From Mobilitalea sp. (GTDB lineage Bacteria > Bacillota_A > Clostridia > Lachnospirales > Lachnospiraceae): a stretch of 17,706 nucleotides of DNA. A program made the translations under genes and the position numbers. The notes beneath the pieces were generated by a model. It had not been told where the DNA came from, searched no databases, and saw nothing but the letters and a program-made list of their open reading frames with translations. Shown one piece after another: positions 8,251-14,316 of the stretch. The stretch is from the NCBI GenBank assembly GCA_029974875.1, contig JARKQP010000044.1:1-17706 (forward strand), written 5' to 3'. Position 1 is the stretch's first letter; every line of letters begins with the position of its first letter.

Positions 8251-9453
8251 ATGGGCGTTAGAGTAATTAAAGACAAATGTAAAGGCTGTACCAAATGCGT
8301 TAAGAGCTGCCCCTTCGACGCTATTACCATGGTAAACCGTTTGGCAGTAATCGGTAATGCCTGTACCGGATGCGGTGTATGTGTGGATGCATGCCCCTTT
8401 GATGCGATAGAGAAAACAGAAGGCCAGGCAAGTAAAATAGATATTAAGGATTACAAGGGCGTATGGGTATTTGCTGAGCAAAGGGAAGGCAAGCTCATGC
8501 CTGTAGTAATCGAGCTTCTGGGAGAAGGAAAGAAGCTTGCCGCGGAAATCGGTACGGAGCTTTGCGCAGTACTTTGCGGGGATCAGGTAGAGGACCTGAC
8601 AGAGGAATTATATGCTTACGGCGCTGACAAGGTATACCTTGCAGACCACCCGGAATTAAAGAATTATAGGACGGATGCCTATACAAAGGTAATTTACGAA
8701 GCAATCACACAGTATAAGCCGGAGATCATCCTGCTTGGTGCAACCCATATCGGCAGGGACCTGGGACCATGTCTCGCAGTCCGCTGCGGAACCGGCTTAA
8801 CCGCCGACTGCACCAAGCTGGAGATTGACCCGGAGGATAAAAAGATCAAGCAGACCAGACCTGCCTTCGGTGGAAACCTAATGGCAACCATCGTATGCCC
8901 GAACCACCGTCCCCAGATGTCGACAGTACGTCCGGGCGTTATGGAGAAGGCAAAGCAGGAGCAGGGAAGGAAAGGCGAATGCATTAAGCTTACAGTAGAA
9001 TTCAAGAAAAATGAGATCAGGACAAAAGTCGTTGAGATAGTAAAGAAGGCAACGGAGATGGCGTCCCTGACAGAAGCAGAAGTAATCGTATCCGGGGGCA
9101 GGGGTATTGGAAATCCGGAGGGCTTTGAATTATTAAAGCAGCTTGCCGAAAAATTAGGAGGAACAATAGCTTCCTCAAGAGCCTGTGTAGATTCAGGCTG
9201 GATTGACCATTCTTATCAGGTCGGACAGACAGGAACCACCGTTAAGCCCCGTATCTACATAGCCTGCGGTATCTCCGGCGCAATTCAGCATTTAGCCGGA
9301 ATGCAGTCCTCCGATTACATCATTGCAATCAATAAGAATGAAAACGCTCCAATCTTTGAAGTAGCAGATTACGGTATTGTGGGAGACCTCTACCAGGTAA
9401 TTCCTGCTATCATGGAGGAGCTGGATAACATTGCCGACAAGAATAAAATATAG
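8251..9453 (+). CDS. etfA: Electron transfer flavoprotein, alpha subunit with N-terminal 2x[4Fe-4S] ferredoxin domain
   Basis: This is an EtfA subunit with an added clostridial ferredoxin module. Residues 10-20 show C10xxC13xxC16xxxC20P and residues 38-48 show C38xxC41xxC44xxxC48P, each followed by FDAI, so two [4Fe-4S] clusters are predicted. The rest is a complete Etf[26 protein letters not shown], the FAD-binding C-terminal [37 protein letters not shown] and [19 protein letters not shown]. Total length is 400 aa. Known Etfs with this extra domain include CarE of caffeyl-CoA reductase and the Etf of lactate dehydrogenase in Acetobacterium. The module probably links the flavins to a ferredoxin pool. 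The ribosome site GGAG is at 8243-8246. A hairpin terminator follows the stop. Confidence 0.95.
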   Translation: MGVRVIKDKCKGCTKCVKSCPFDAITMVNRLAVIGNACTGCGVCVDACPFDAIEKTEGQASKIDIKDYKGVWVFAEQREGKLMPVVIELLGEGKKLAAEIGTELCAVLCGDQVEDLTEELYAYGADKVYLADHPELKNYRTDAYTKVIYEAITQYKPEIILLGATHIGRDLGPCLAVRCGTGLTADCTKLEIDPEDKKIKQTRPAFGGNLMATIVCPNHRPQMSTVRPGVMEKAKQEQGRKGECIKLTVEFKKNEIRTKVVEIVKKATEMASLTEAEVIVSGGRGIGNPEGFELLKQLAEKLGGTIASSRACVDSGWIDHSYQVGQTGTTVKPRIYIACGISGAIQHLAGMQSSDYIIAINKNENAPIFEVADYGIVGDLYQVIPAIMEELDNIADKNKI

Positions 9454-9470
9454 ATTTCGTTAGTGCCCGG

Positions 9471-9512
9471 AAAGGCCCCTTGTATGATGAGAAGCAAGGG
9501 GTCCTTTCTGTT
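9471..9512 (+). terminator. Terminator of the dehydratase/Etf operon
   Basis: AAAGGCCCCTTG (9471-9482) pairs with CAAGGGG and CCTTT (9495-9507) around one bulged T. The loop is 12 nt, and the hairpin is followed by a short, interrupted T-rich run. It lies 17 nt after the etfA stop, as expected for the operon end. Confidence 0.65.
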
Positions 9513-9536
9513 GGAGTGAGACTTAGGATAACTTTT

Positions 9537-9572
9537 TTGGTATTGGCAAGTGCAGGCATATTGGTTATACTA
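9537..9572 (+). repeat. 36-bp promoter repeat, copy A
   Basis: This is identical to 12192-12227 at 34 of 36 positions (differences at the 16th and 21st bases). The repeat contains a full sigma-A promoter. In both copies the same frame also reads LVLAS[A/T]GILVIL, so a decayed coding fragment is an alternative origin. Confidence 0.8.
9543..9571 (+). promoter_or_regulatory. Sigma-A promoter for the MBL-hydrolase gene
   Basis: The -35 is TTGGCA (9543-9548), the spacer is 17 nt, and the -10 is TATACT (9566-9571). It sits between the upstream terminator and the MBL gene. Confidence 0.7.
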
Positions 9573-9614
9573 AAAAGAAGTAAGAGAAAGAAAGATATTG
9601 AGGTAATTTGCCAA

Positions 9615-10325
9615 ATGAACTATAAAATATTACCGCTTATAATCACCATGCAATTTGGTGATGCTCAAAATACCGTACACCCTACTTTGCTTTGGGATGA
9701 GCAGAATATCATCCTGATTGATTGCGGGTTTATCGGTTCGCTTCCCTTTCTTGAAAAGGAATTGCAGAGGGCTGGACTGCTGGTGCAGCAGCTCACGGGG
9801 CTTGTACTGACCCACCATGACCACGACCATATGGGGGCAGCAGCCGCGCTGAAAAGAGCGAATCCAGACATTCAAATATATAGCTCTGCCGGGGAAGCAC
9901 CTTATATTTCTGCACAGGAAAAACCGCTGCGGCTACATCAGGCGGAAGAATTGCAAAAGTCACTCCCTCCTGAGCAGCAAACGTTTGGACAGACCTTTTG
10001 CGAGATGCTCCGCCGGGTTGAGCCAGTTTCTGTGGACAGGCTATTGTATGATAGAGAAATCTTGGACTGGTGCGGCGGCTGCCGTGTTATTGCGACACCG
10101 GGACATACGCCGGGGCATATTTCATTATTTATGGAGGAGGCTTCGGTTGTTATAACTGGTGATGCCATTGCCTTGGAAGAGGATCAGCCTGTGGTTGCAA
10201 ACCCGCAATTTACACTGGATATGGAGCAGGCTGCCCGGTCTATGGATAAGCTGCTCACCTTGAAGGCCAAGACCTATTACTGCTATCATGGGGGAGCTTA
10301 TCCGCCAAGCAAGGATAGCTTGTGA
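9615..10325 (+). CDS. MBL-fold metallo-hydrolase
   Basis: This is a metallo-beta-lactamase-fold hydrolase of unknown substrate, probably cytoplasmic. The 236-aa protein has LIDCG (35-38 region), the metal motif THHDHDHMG (66-74), TPGHTPGH (161-168), TGDA (181-184, bridging Asp) and a late CYHGG (224-227 region) supplying the last His. The metal motif has Asp where the usual HxHxDH has its second His, a variant I recall from other Firmicute MBL proteins. ATG 9615 is chosen over the open frame back to 9480 because the upstream part overlaps the terminator hairpin and the promoter. GAGG lies about 11 nt upstream, a long spacing. No partner gene indicates a pathway; the following YbaK gene is in the same direction. 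Confidence 0.85.
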   Translation: MNYKILPLIITMQFGDAQNTVHPTLLWDEQNIILIDCGFIGSLPFLEKELQRAGLLVQQLTGLVLTHHDHDHMGAAAALKRANPDIQIYSSAGEAPYISAQEKPLRLHQAEELQKSLPPEQQTFGQTFCEMLRRVEPVSVDRLLYDREILDWCGGCRVIATPGHTPGHISLFMEEASVVITGDAIALEEDQPVVANPQFTLDMEQAARSMDKLLTLKAKTYYCYHGGAYPPSKDSL

Positions 10326-10416
10326 TAACACGGATTAATACCAATGACATAACTGCATACCCGGTGGGGCTGCGACCGCTTCTGTCCGGCACGACGATGT
10401 ATGAAGGAGGAGAAAT

Positions 10417-10887
10417 ATGGCAATTGAAAATGTGAAAGAGTACTTCAGGCAATATGATATGGAAAGACGGGTGTTGGAATTCGAGGTGTCCAGTGCAACT
10501 GTGGAGCTTGCTGCGGCTGCGTTAAACTGTGAACCCATGAGGATTGCGAAAACACTTTCCTTTCTGGTGGAGGGGCAGCCGGTATTAGTTGTTACCGCCG
10601 GTGATGCCAAGGTTGATAATGCGAAATTCAAGGCACAATTTAAGACAAAGGCAAAAATGCTTAGCCCTGAGGAGGCGGAAAGCCTGGTGGGGCATGCTGT
10701 CGGCGGAGTTTGCCCCTTTGCCGTCAAGGAAGGGGTTAGGGTGTACCTGGATGAATCCCTGAAACGGTTTGAAACCGTATTCCCGGCCTGTGGCAGCAGT
10801 AACAGCGCCATTGAAATGACCATGGGTGAACTAGAGCAATATTCGAATTATCTTGAATGGGTAGATGTGGGTAAGGGTTGGAATTGA
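10417..10887 (+). CDS. YbaK/EbsC-family aminoacyl-tRNA deacylase
   Basis: Proteins of this family hydrolyse mischarged tRNAs (for YbaK, Cys-tRNA(Pro)) and act as free-standing editing domains. The 156-aa product shows the family layout: an N-terminal helix, CEPMRIAKTLSFLV with the conserved Lys of the KTL segment, PVLVVTAGDAKVDNAKFK, AESLVGHAVGGVCPFAVKEGVRVYLDESL and SNSAIEMTMGELEQY. It is complete and of normal length. The ribosome site AAGGAGG is at 10404-10410, with spacing 6. Which aminoacyl-tRNA is the substrate is not resolved; some Firmicute members act on Pro or Ala mischarging. It lies 91 nt after the MBL gene and could share its promoter. Confidence 0.88.
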   Translation: MAIENVKEYFRQYDMERRVLEFEVSSATVELAAAALNCEPMRIAKTLSFLVEGQPVLVVTAGDAKVDNAKFKAQFKTKAKMLSPEEAESLVGHAVGGVCPFAVKEGVRVYLDESLKRFETVFPACGSSNSAIEMTMGELEQYSNYLEWVDVGKGWN

Positions 10888-11036
10888 AGCAATTTATCGG
10901 GAAGGCGGACAATTCCTTCAGCATGAGGGAATCAGGCATAATGTTAACCGGGGATTTGACTGGGAATTCGGCCGGGAAGAGATACCCCAAGTATCATAAT
11001 CGGAGCTTTGCAGAGTACAGCATAAGAAATAAAACA

Positions 11037-11107
11037 AAAAATATCTAGGTACCTTGACAAAATGATTATAGAGTGATATAGTCATATCAAGGTGCCTAGA
11101 TATTTTT
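11037..11107 (+). promoter_or_regulatory. Promoter framed by 21-bp inverted repeat: likely autoregulatory operator of the MarR gene
   Basis: The arms 11037-11057 and 11087-11107 are inverted complements with one T:G position. The arm core is TATCTAGGTACCTTGA. Between and overlapping them is a consensus promoter: -35 TTGACA (11054-11059), 17-nt spacer, -10 TATAGT (11077-11082). The left arm covers half of the -35 and the right arm covers the expected transcription start, so a bound repressor would block polymerase. Autoregulation by the downstream MarR protein is inferred. Confidence 0.8.
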
Positions 11108-11124
11108 ATAAAGGAGGAATTAAC

Positions 11125-11985
11125 TTGAACAATGAAAATCAAAAATGTAATCTATGCGACAAAGAATGTCCCGTTAACAATCTACAGTGCCATAAGGGCA
11201 GGAGGTATTTTGAAAATATGAATAAAGAGAATGATTATAATGTACAAGGACAGAAAGAACAGTTTGACCAGCAGGAGATAGGCAACCAGCGAGGAACAAG
11301 TGATCAGCAGGAAAGAAACAGGCAGCATGAGGGATATGGACATCACGGACATCATGGATATCATGGACATCAGGATCGACGGAGACCGGATGACCTCCAC
11401 AAGCATTGTGGACACAATGCCCATCACAGAGATGGGTGGAAGGAAGAAATGGATGATTGGGAAAAGGGGGAGCTTAGCAGTGAATCAGATGCCGGGGATT
11501 GGGAGGAGAACGGGATTCTTGCGCTGCTGGAACGTTGCGGACGCTGTCTGCACCACAGAGAAGGTGGAAACCGGGGGCAGGGCCGGATACTGAAAATTCT
11601 TGCGGAGAATCAAGAGATTAACCAGAAGGATCTGCAGGACAGGTTAGGAATTCAATCAGGCTCTATCAGTGAAATCGTCATTAAGCTAGAGGCCAAGGGC
11701 TTCTTAAAACGTATCAAGGACGAAGCCGATAAAAGAATGACAAGGCTGGAGCTTACAGAGGAAGGAAAGAAGAAAGCGGATGAAATCGGACAAAGGGCCG
11801 GTCAGACAGATGATAAGCTTTTACAATCATTAACTGCAGAAGAGCAGGAAACCCTGACAGCCCTATTATCTAAATTATTATCTGGTTGGAAAGAGATCTA
11901 TGGCAATGAACAGTTTACCAGGGGCAATCATAAAGGATGTGGACACAGAAGGCAAAGACAGCACTTCGGTAATAAAGAGCACTAA
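11125..11985 (+). CDS. MarR-family regulator with Cys-rich N-terminus and His-rich linker
   Basis: This 286-aa transcriptional regulator is about twice the usual MarR length. The C-terminal part (about 150-255) is a winged helix: ILKILAENQEINQKDLQDRLG, recognition helix SGSISEIVIKLEAKGFLKR, wing DEADKRMTRLELTEEG, then dimer helices. The N-terminal 140 residues are unusual: C8xxC11xxxC15PxxxxxxC22, a Gln/Asn/Glu-rich stretch, a His/Gly cluster HHGHHGYHGH (73-82) continuing to about 102, and C138GRC141LHH. These features suggest metal or redox sensing, by inference. The start is TTG 11125 with AGGAGG at 11112-11117, spacing 7. An earlier in-frame GTG at 11092 falls inside the operator. No efflux or transporter gene follows within the window, so its regulon beyond itself is unknown. 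Confidence 0.88.
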   Translation: MNNENQKCNLCDKECPVNNLQCHKGRRYFENMNKENDYNVQGQKEQFDQQEIGNQRGTSDQQERNRQHEGYGHHGHHGYHGHQDRRRPDDLHKHCGHNAHHRDGWKEEMDDWEKGELSSESDAGDWEENGILALLERCGRCLHHREGGNRGQGRILKILAENQEINQKDLQDRLGIQSGSISEIVIKLEAKGFLKRIKDEADKRMTRLELTEEGKKKADEIGQRAGQTDDKLLQSLTAEEQETLTALLSKLLSGWKEIYGNEQFTRGNHKGCGHRRQRQHFGNKEH

Positions 11986-11995
11986 AAGAAATAAA

Positions 11996-12034
11996 GCCAT
12001 AAGCTCAGAAAACGAATTTTTCTGGGCTTATGGC
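11996..12034 (+). terminator. Hairpin after the MarR gene
   Basis: A 17-bp stem (11996-12012 with 12018-12034; core GCCATAAGC/GCTTATGGC, one T:G pair, A4/T4 at the top) has a 5-nt loop, 11 nt after the stop. It lacks a following T-run, so it is a weak intrinsic terminator or an mRNA-stabilising hairpin. Confidence 0.55.
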
Positions 12035-12191
12035 ATAGAACAGATTTTATTCGGGGCTCTACAGCATGCAATATAAGGGAATTGCGATTTAACTATGATA
12101 GAATTAGATAATAGTAATGGAAAATGCACGGAATTGGAACCGTGCATTTATTTTACCTAATGTCTTAAAATATAAGAGAATTTTTAGAATC
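12035..12191 (+). other. Intergenic stretch with a second hairpin and possible weak promoter
   Basis: A 10-bp perfect hairpin (AAATGCACGG 12122-12131 with CCGTGCATTT 12140-12149, loop 8) is followed by ATTTTA. Just upstream is a possible promoter, TTGCGA (12082-12087), 17-nt spacer, TAGATA (12105-12110), which would give only a very short transcript. No coding region is recognised. Confidence 0.35.
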
Positions 12192-12227
12192 TTGGTATTG
12201 GCAAGTACAGGTATATTGGTTATACTA
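12192..12227 (+). repeat. 36-bp promoter repeat, copy B
   Basis: This is the near-identical partner of 9537-9572. After the repeat the two downstream sequences diverge within about 20 nt. Confidence 0.8.
12198..12226 (+). promoter_or_regulatory. Sigma-A promoter for the zinc-ribbon gene
   Basis: The -35 is TTGGCA (12198-12203), the spacer is 17 nt, and the -10 is TATACT (12221-12226). The expected start leaves a leader of about 125 nt before the coding region. Confidence 0.7.
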
Positions 12228-12260
12228 TAAGCAGTAAAAGACGGACAGGTAAAAAAGATG

Positions 12261-12352
12261 ATATTGCGCCAAGCAATATTTACTTTTGGCAAGTTTGTGT
12301 CTGCGCTGCGTACACAAACTTAATATGCACACAACGCGGCGCAGAAATGAGG
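12261..12352 (+). promoter_or_regulatory. Structured 5' leader with competing hairpins / possible pseudoknot
   Basis: Three pairings are visible. ATATTG 12261-12266 pairs with 12274-12279. A 10-bp perfect stem forms between AAGTTTGTGT 12291-12300 and ACACAAACTT 12312-12321. An 11-bp GC-rich stem forms between 12300-12310 (TCTGCGCTGCG) and 12335-12345 (CGCGGCGCAGA). The last uses the loop of the second, so the two either exclude each other or form a pseudoknot. The ribosome site GAGG (12349-12352) follows directly. Confidence 0.55.
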
Positions 12353-12358
12353 ACGCTT

Positions 12359-12844
12359 ATGTTGAATGATTTTACGGAGAAAGTAAATAAGATCACAAGG
12401 GAAATCACGAATAGGGCACATGATACGATTGATGTTGCCAAACTGAATTCCAGCATTAACCGGGCAAAGCAGGATATAGAAGAGGATTATAAAGAAATCG
12501 GAAAAATATATTATGAGAACTTTGCCTTGGAAGAAAATGAATTATTCGAGGAACTGGTAAACAGAATCGGGGAGAATGAATTAAAAATTATCTCCTTACA
12601 GGAACAGGTTCATCAGTTAAAGAAGATTAAAGTATGTGAAGTCTGTGAGAAGGAGCTTAAGCAGGATATGAGCTTCTGCCCATATTGCGGAAATAAGATG
12701 AAGGAAGAGCCGGTGGAAGAGGCTGAGCAGGAGGCAGAGGAATCGGAAGCTGAAGAAGAACCGGAAGTTGAAGAAGAACCGGAAGTTGCAGATGAGCTGA
12801 AAGCGAAGGAAGAACCGGAGGCCTTTGAGTCAGAAACCGAATAG
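12359..12844 (+). CDS. Coiled-coil zinc-ribbon protein with acidic tail
   Basis: This is a 161-aa cytoplasmic protein of unknown function. Residues 1-90 are helical and probably coiled-coil (DFTEKVNKITREITNRAH, then EEDYKEIGKIYYENFA). Residues 93-110 form a zinc ribbon CEVC...FCPYCGNKM (C93, C96, C107, C110). The C-terminal 45 residues are almost entirely Glu, Pro, Ala and Val. The tail includes two perfect 18-bp tandem units (12752-12769 and 12770-12787, encoding EEEPEV). Such small proteins with an N-terminal coiled coil plus double zinc ribbon are common in Clostridia without a defined role. The start is ATG 12359, with GAGG at 12349-12352 and spacing 6. An in-frame ATG at 12347 lacks a ribosome site. 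Confidence 0.82.
   Translation: MLNDFTEKVNKITREITNRAHDTIDVAKLNSSINRAKQDIEEDYKEIGKIYYENFALEENELFEELVNRIGENELKIISLQEQVHQLKKIKVCEVCEKELKQDMSFCPYCGNKMKEEPVEEAEQEAEESEAEEEPEVEEEPEVADELKAKEEPEAFESETE
12752..12787 (+). repeat. Two perfect 18-bp tandem units in the acidic tail
   Basis: The unit GAAGAAGAACCGGAAGTT occurs twice in a row in frame, encoding EEEPEV twice. Copy number could vary by slippage. Confidence 0.85.
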
Positions 12845-12852
12845 ATATATTC

Positions 12853-12917
12853 AAATAGGTTATGTCCTTTTAACCTTTAATCTATGCCGTAGGATTTTGA
12901 GATCCTACGGCTTTTTT
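12853..12917 (+). terminator. Terminator element, copy 1 of a 65-66 bp direct repeat
   Basis: A perfect 10-bp stem GCCGTAGGAT (12886-12895) / ATCCTACGGC (12902-12911) with a 6-nt loop is followed by TTTTTT, a strong intrinsic terminator. The 65 bp ending here recurs at 15686-15751 with three substitutions and one inserted G. Confidence 0.9.
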
Positions 12918-12967
12918 AGGCCCATGTTGTTTTTGATAATATCACCCTATGTCATTTTACATTTCAC

Positions 12968-12996
12968 CTGACAAAAGTTAAACGGTATGATATAAT
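12968..12996 (+). promoter_or_regulatory. Promoter for the Asp-box protein gene
   Basis: The -35 is CTGACA (12968-12973), the spacer is 17 nt, and the -10 is a perfect TATAAT (12991-12996). The predicted leader to the coding start is about 135 nt. Confidence 0.65.
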
Positions 12997-13077
12997 CCCC
13001 TGTATAATATTAAGGTTCTCATAACTTGCCGCTATATTTTTCAAAAATCTAAAAATCACAGGTTCAGTAAAGGTGGG

Positions 13078-13133
13078 CCGTTTATGATAATTATCGTAAG
13101 GCAGCTACTTACAAAATCAATCATAAACGGAGG
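13078..13133 (+). promoter_or_regulatory. 11-bp inverted repeat overlapping the ribosome site
   Basis: CCGTTTATGAT (13078-13088) pairs perfectly with ATCATAAACGG (13120-13130). A nested 5-bp stem GTAAG/CTTAC (13096-13100 with 13108-13112) lies inside. The last two bases of the stem are the first two of GGAGG (13129-13133), so folding would partly hide the ribosome site. It could instead be a DNA operator. Confidence 0.55.
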
Positions 13134-13140
13134 TTATACC

Positions 13141-13557
13141 ATGAAAGAAAAAATCGCAACTGTTTTTAACACCCATACGAAGAAGATAGCCGCCATTGTA
13201 ACTTGTACGGCACTCGTCTTGTCATTCGGCGCGGTTTCGGTGCTTGCAGCCGGGGGCTTGCCGGTTGGAAGCTCCCTCGTCAAGAATGAAGACGGGAATA
13301 TGAGCTATTCCGTTGACGGCGGCACGACCTGGACGGAGGGTGCACCGGCAGATTACAATGTTGAGTACGGCGAAGATGGTACGGTTCTGTCTTGGGTCGG
13401 CGGTGAGAAGCCGGAACCCGGAGACGGTGCTTTTGTTACCAAAAATGAGAACGGGAAAGTATCCTATTCCACTGACGGTGGAGAGACCTGGAGCGAAAAA
13501 GCCCCCGAGGGATTCACGCAGAATCCCGATGGCAGCATTAGTGTCCGGAACAAGTAA
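13141..13557 (+). CDS. Small secreted protein with two Asp-box repeats
   Basis: This is a 138-aa exported protein of unknown function. Residues 1-37 form a signal peptide: basic start MKEK, hydrophobic IAAIVTCTALVLSFGAVSV, likely cleavage after VLA. The mature part is a twofold repeat, roughly residues 45-75 and 97-130. Each half contains an Asp-box (SxDxGxTW type): SVDGGTTW at 57-64 and STDGGETW at 110-117. The halves also share VKNEDG/TKNENG and the following EGAP/EKAP. Asp-boxes normally cap beta-propeller hairpins in sialidase-like proteins, but two are too few for a propeller. The start ATG 13141 has GGAGG (13129-13133), spacing 7. An in-frame ATG 13084 preceded by AGGTGGG would add 19 residues and bury the signal peptide. 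A two-component pair follows, suggesting the protein is a signal, a sensed factor or a target. Confidence 0.83.
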   Translation: MKEKIATVFNTHTKKIAAIVTCTALVLSFGAVSVLAAGGLPVGSSLVKNEDGNMSYSVDGGTTWTEGAPADYNVEYGEDGTVLSWVGGEKPEPGDGAFVTKNENGKVSYSTDGGETWSEKAPEGFTQNPDGSISVRNK

Positions 13558-13567
13558 TAAAACCTAT

Positions 13568-13600
13568 ACCACCGACAAGGAAAATACCCTTGTCGGTGGT
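13568..13600 (+). terminator. Hairpin between secreted-protein gene and response-regulator gene
   Basis: A perfect 13-bp stem ACCACCGACAAGG (13568-13580) / CCTTGTCGGTGGT (13588-13600) with a 7-nt loop begins 11 nt after the stop. There is no clear T-run, so partial termination or differential mRNA stability between the secreted protein and the regulator is likely. Confidence 0.55.
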
Positions 13601-13629
13601 TGGGTTATCAATTTTAGGAGCGGTTCTGC

Positions 13630-14313
13630 ATGAGAGTTCTAATGGTTGAAGATGAAAAATATATGGCAAAGGCCGTTGCCGAAGTATTAAAGAAAAACCG
13701 TTATACAGTTGATTTAGCACATGACGGTGAGTATGGCCTTGATTGCGCGGCAACAGGGATTTATGACATTATCATACTTGACATTATGCTTCCCAAGCTC
13801 GACGGGCTTTCTGTCTTGAAAGAGATTAGAAGCTCCGGTATTGAGACACCTGTTATTCTGCTGACTGCCCGTGGTCAAATTGCGGACAAGGTGCAAGGCC
13901 TTGATTACGGTGCTGATGACTACCTTGCAAAACCTTTCCACACCGACGAGCTACTTGCGCGTATGAGGGCGCTCGGTAGAAGAACGCCCAAATTAAATAT
14001 TGATGGGCTGCTTACCTTTGCTAACATTACGTTAAATCCGTACTCGCTTATGCTGGAATGTGATGGGGAAGAAATCAAGCTTACGCTGAAAGAAAGCCAG
14101 TTGCTTGAGATTTTGATTAAGAACAATAACCTGGTAGTTTCAAAAGAAACTTTCATTGAGATAATATGGGGATATGATACCAATGCTGAAGATAACTATG
14201 TGGAAACACATATCTCCTTGCTCCGAAAAAAACTGTCAAGGCTCAAAACACGGGTCATTGTCCGAACAGTAAGGGGCTTGGGGTATACACTGGTGGAAGA
14301 AAGGAAACCGTGA
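13630..14313 (+). CDS. OmpR/PhoB-family response regulator
   Basis: This is a two-component response regulator acting in the cytoplasm as a DNA-binding factor. The receiver domain (1-115) has the acidic pocket EDE (7-9), phospho-acceptor Asp51 in IILDIMLP, the switch Thr79 in LLTA and Lys101 in AKPF. The C-terminal winged helix (about 128-222) contains LTLKESQLLEILIKN, IWGYDTNAEDNYVETHISLLRKKL and RTVRGLGYTL, standard for the OmpR group. Length is a normal 227 aa. The ribosome site AGGAG is at 13616-13620. The partner kinase gene starts 3 nt after its stop. Targets cannot be deduced, though the preceding secreted-protein gene is an obvious candidate. Confidence 0.95.
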   Translation: MRVLMVEDEKYMAKAVAEVLKKNRYTVDLAHDGEYGLDCAATGIYDIIILDIMLPKLDGLSVLKEIRSSGIETPVILLTARGQIADKVQGLDYGADDYLAKPFHTDELLARMRALGRRTPKLNIDGLLTFANITLNPYSLMLECDGEEIKLTLKESQLLEILIKNNNLVVSKETFIEIIWGYDTNAEDNYVETHISLLRKKLSRLKTRVIVRTVRGLGYTLVEERKP

Positions 14314-14316
14314 CCT

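Noticed and set aside
9480..9614. A 45-residue N-terminal extension of the MBL hydrolase with a hydrophobic stretch
   Set aside because: It would start inside the operon terminator and its hydrophobic segment is encoded by the promoter repeat. The start at 9615 matches the conserved fold.
10883..11047. A short open frame of about 55 codons from TTG 10883 (41 codons from ATG 10921) after the YbaK gene
   Set aside because: No ribosome site, no recognisable family, overlap with the YbaK end and with the left operator arm. It is probably non-coding.
12082..12149. A possible small RNA from a weak promoter ending at the 12122-12149 hairpin
   Set aside because: The -35 and -10 are poor and the product would be only about 35 nt, so it is reported only as intergenic structure.
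12986..13140. A possible known riboswitch upstream of the secreted-protein gene
   Set aside because: Only a simple inverted repeat is seen, with none of the conserved core sequences of riboswitch classes I know.
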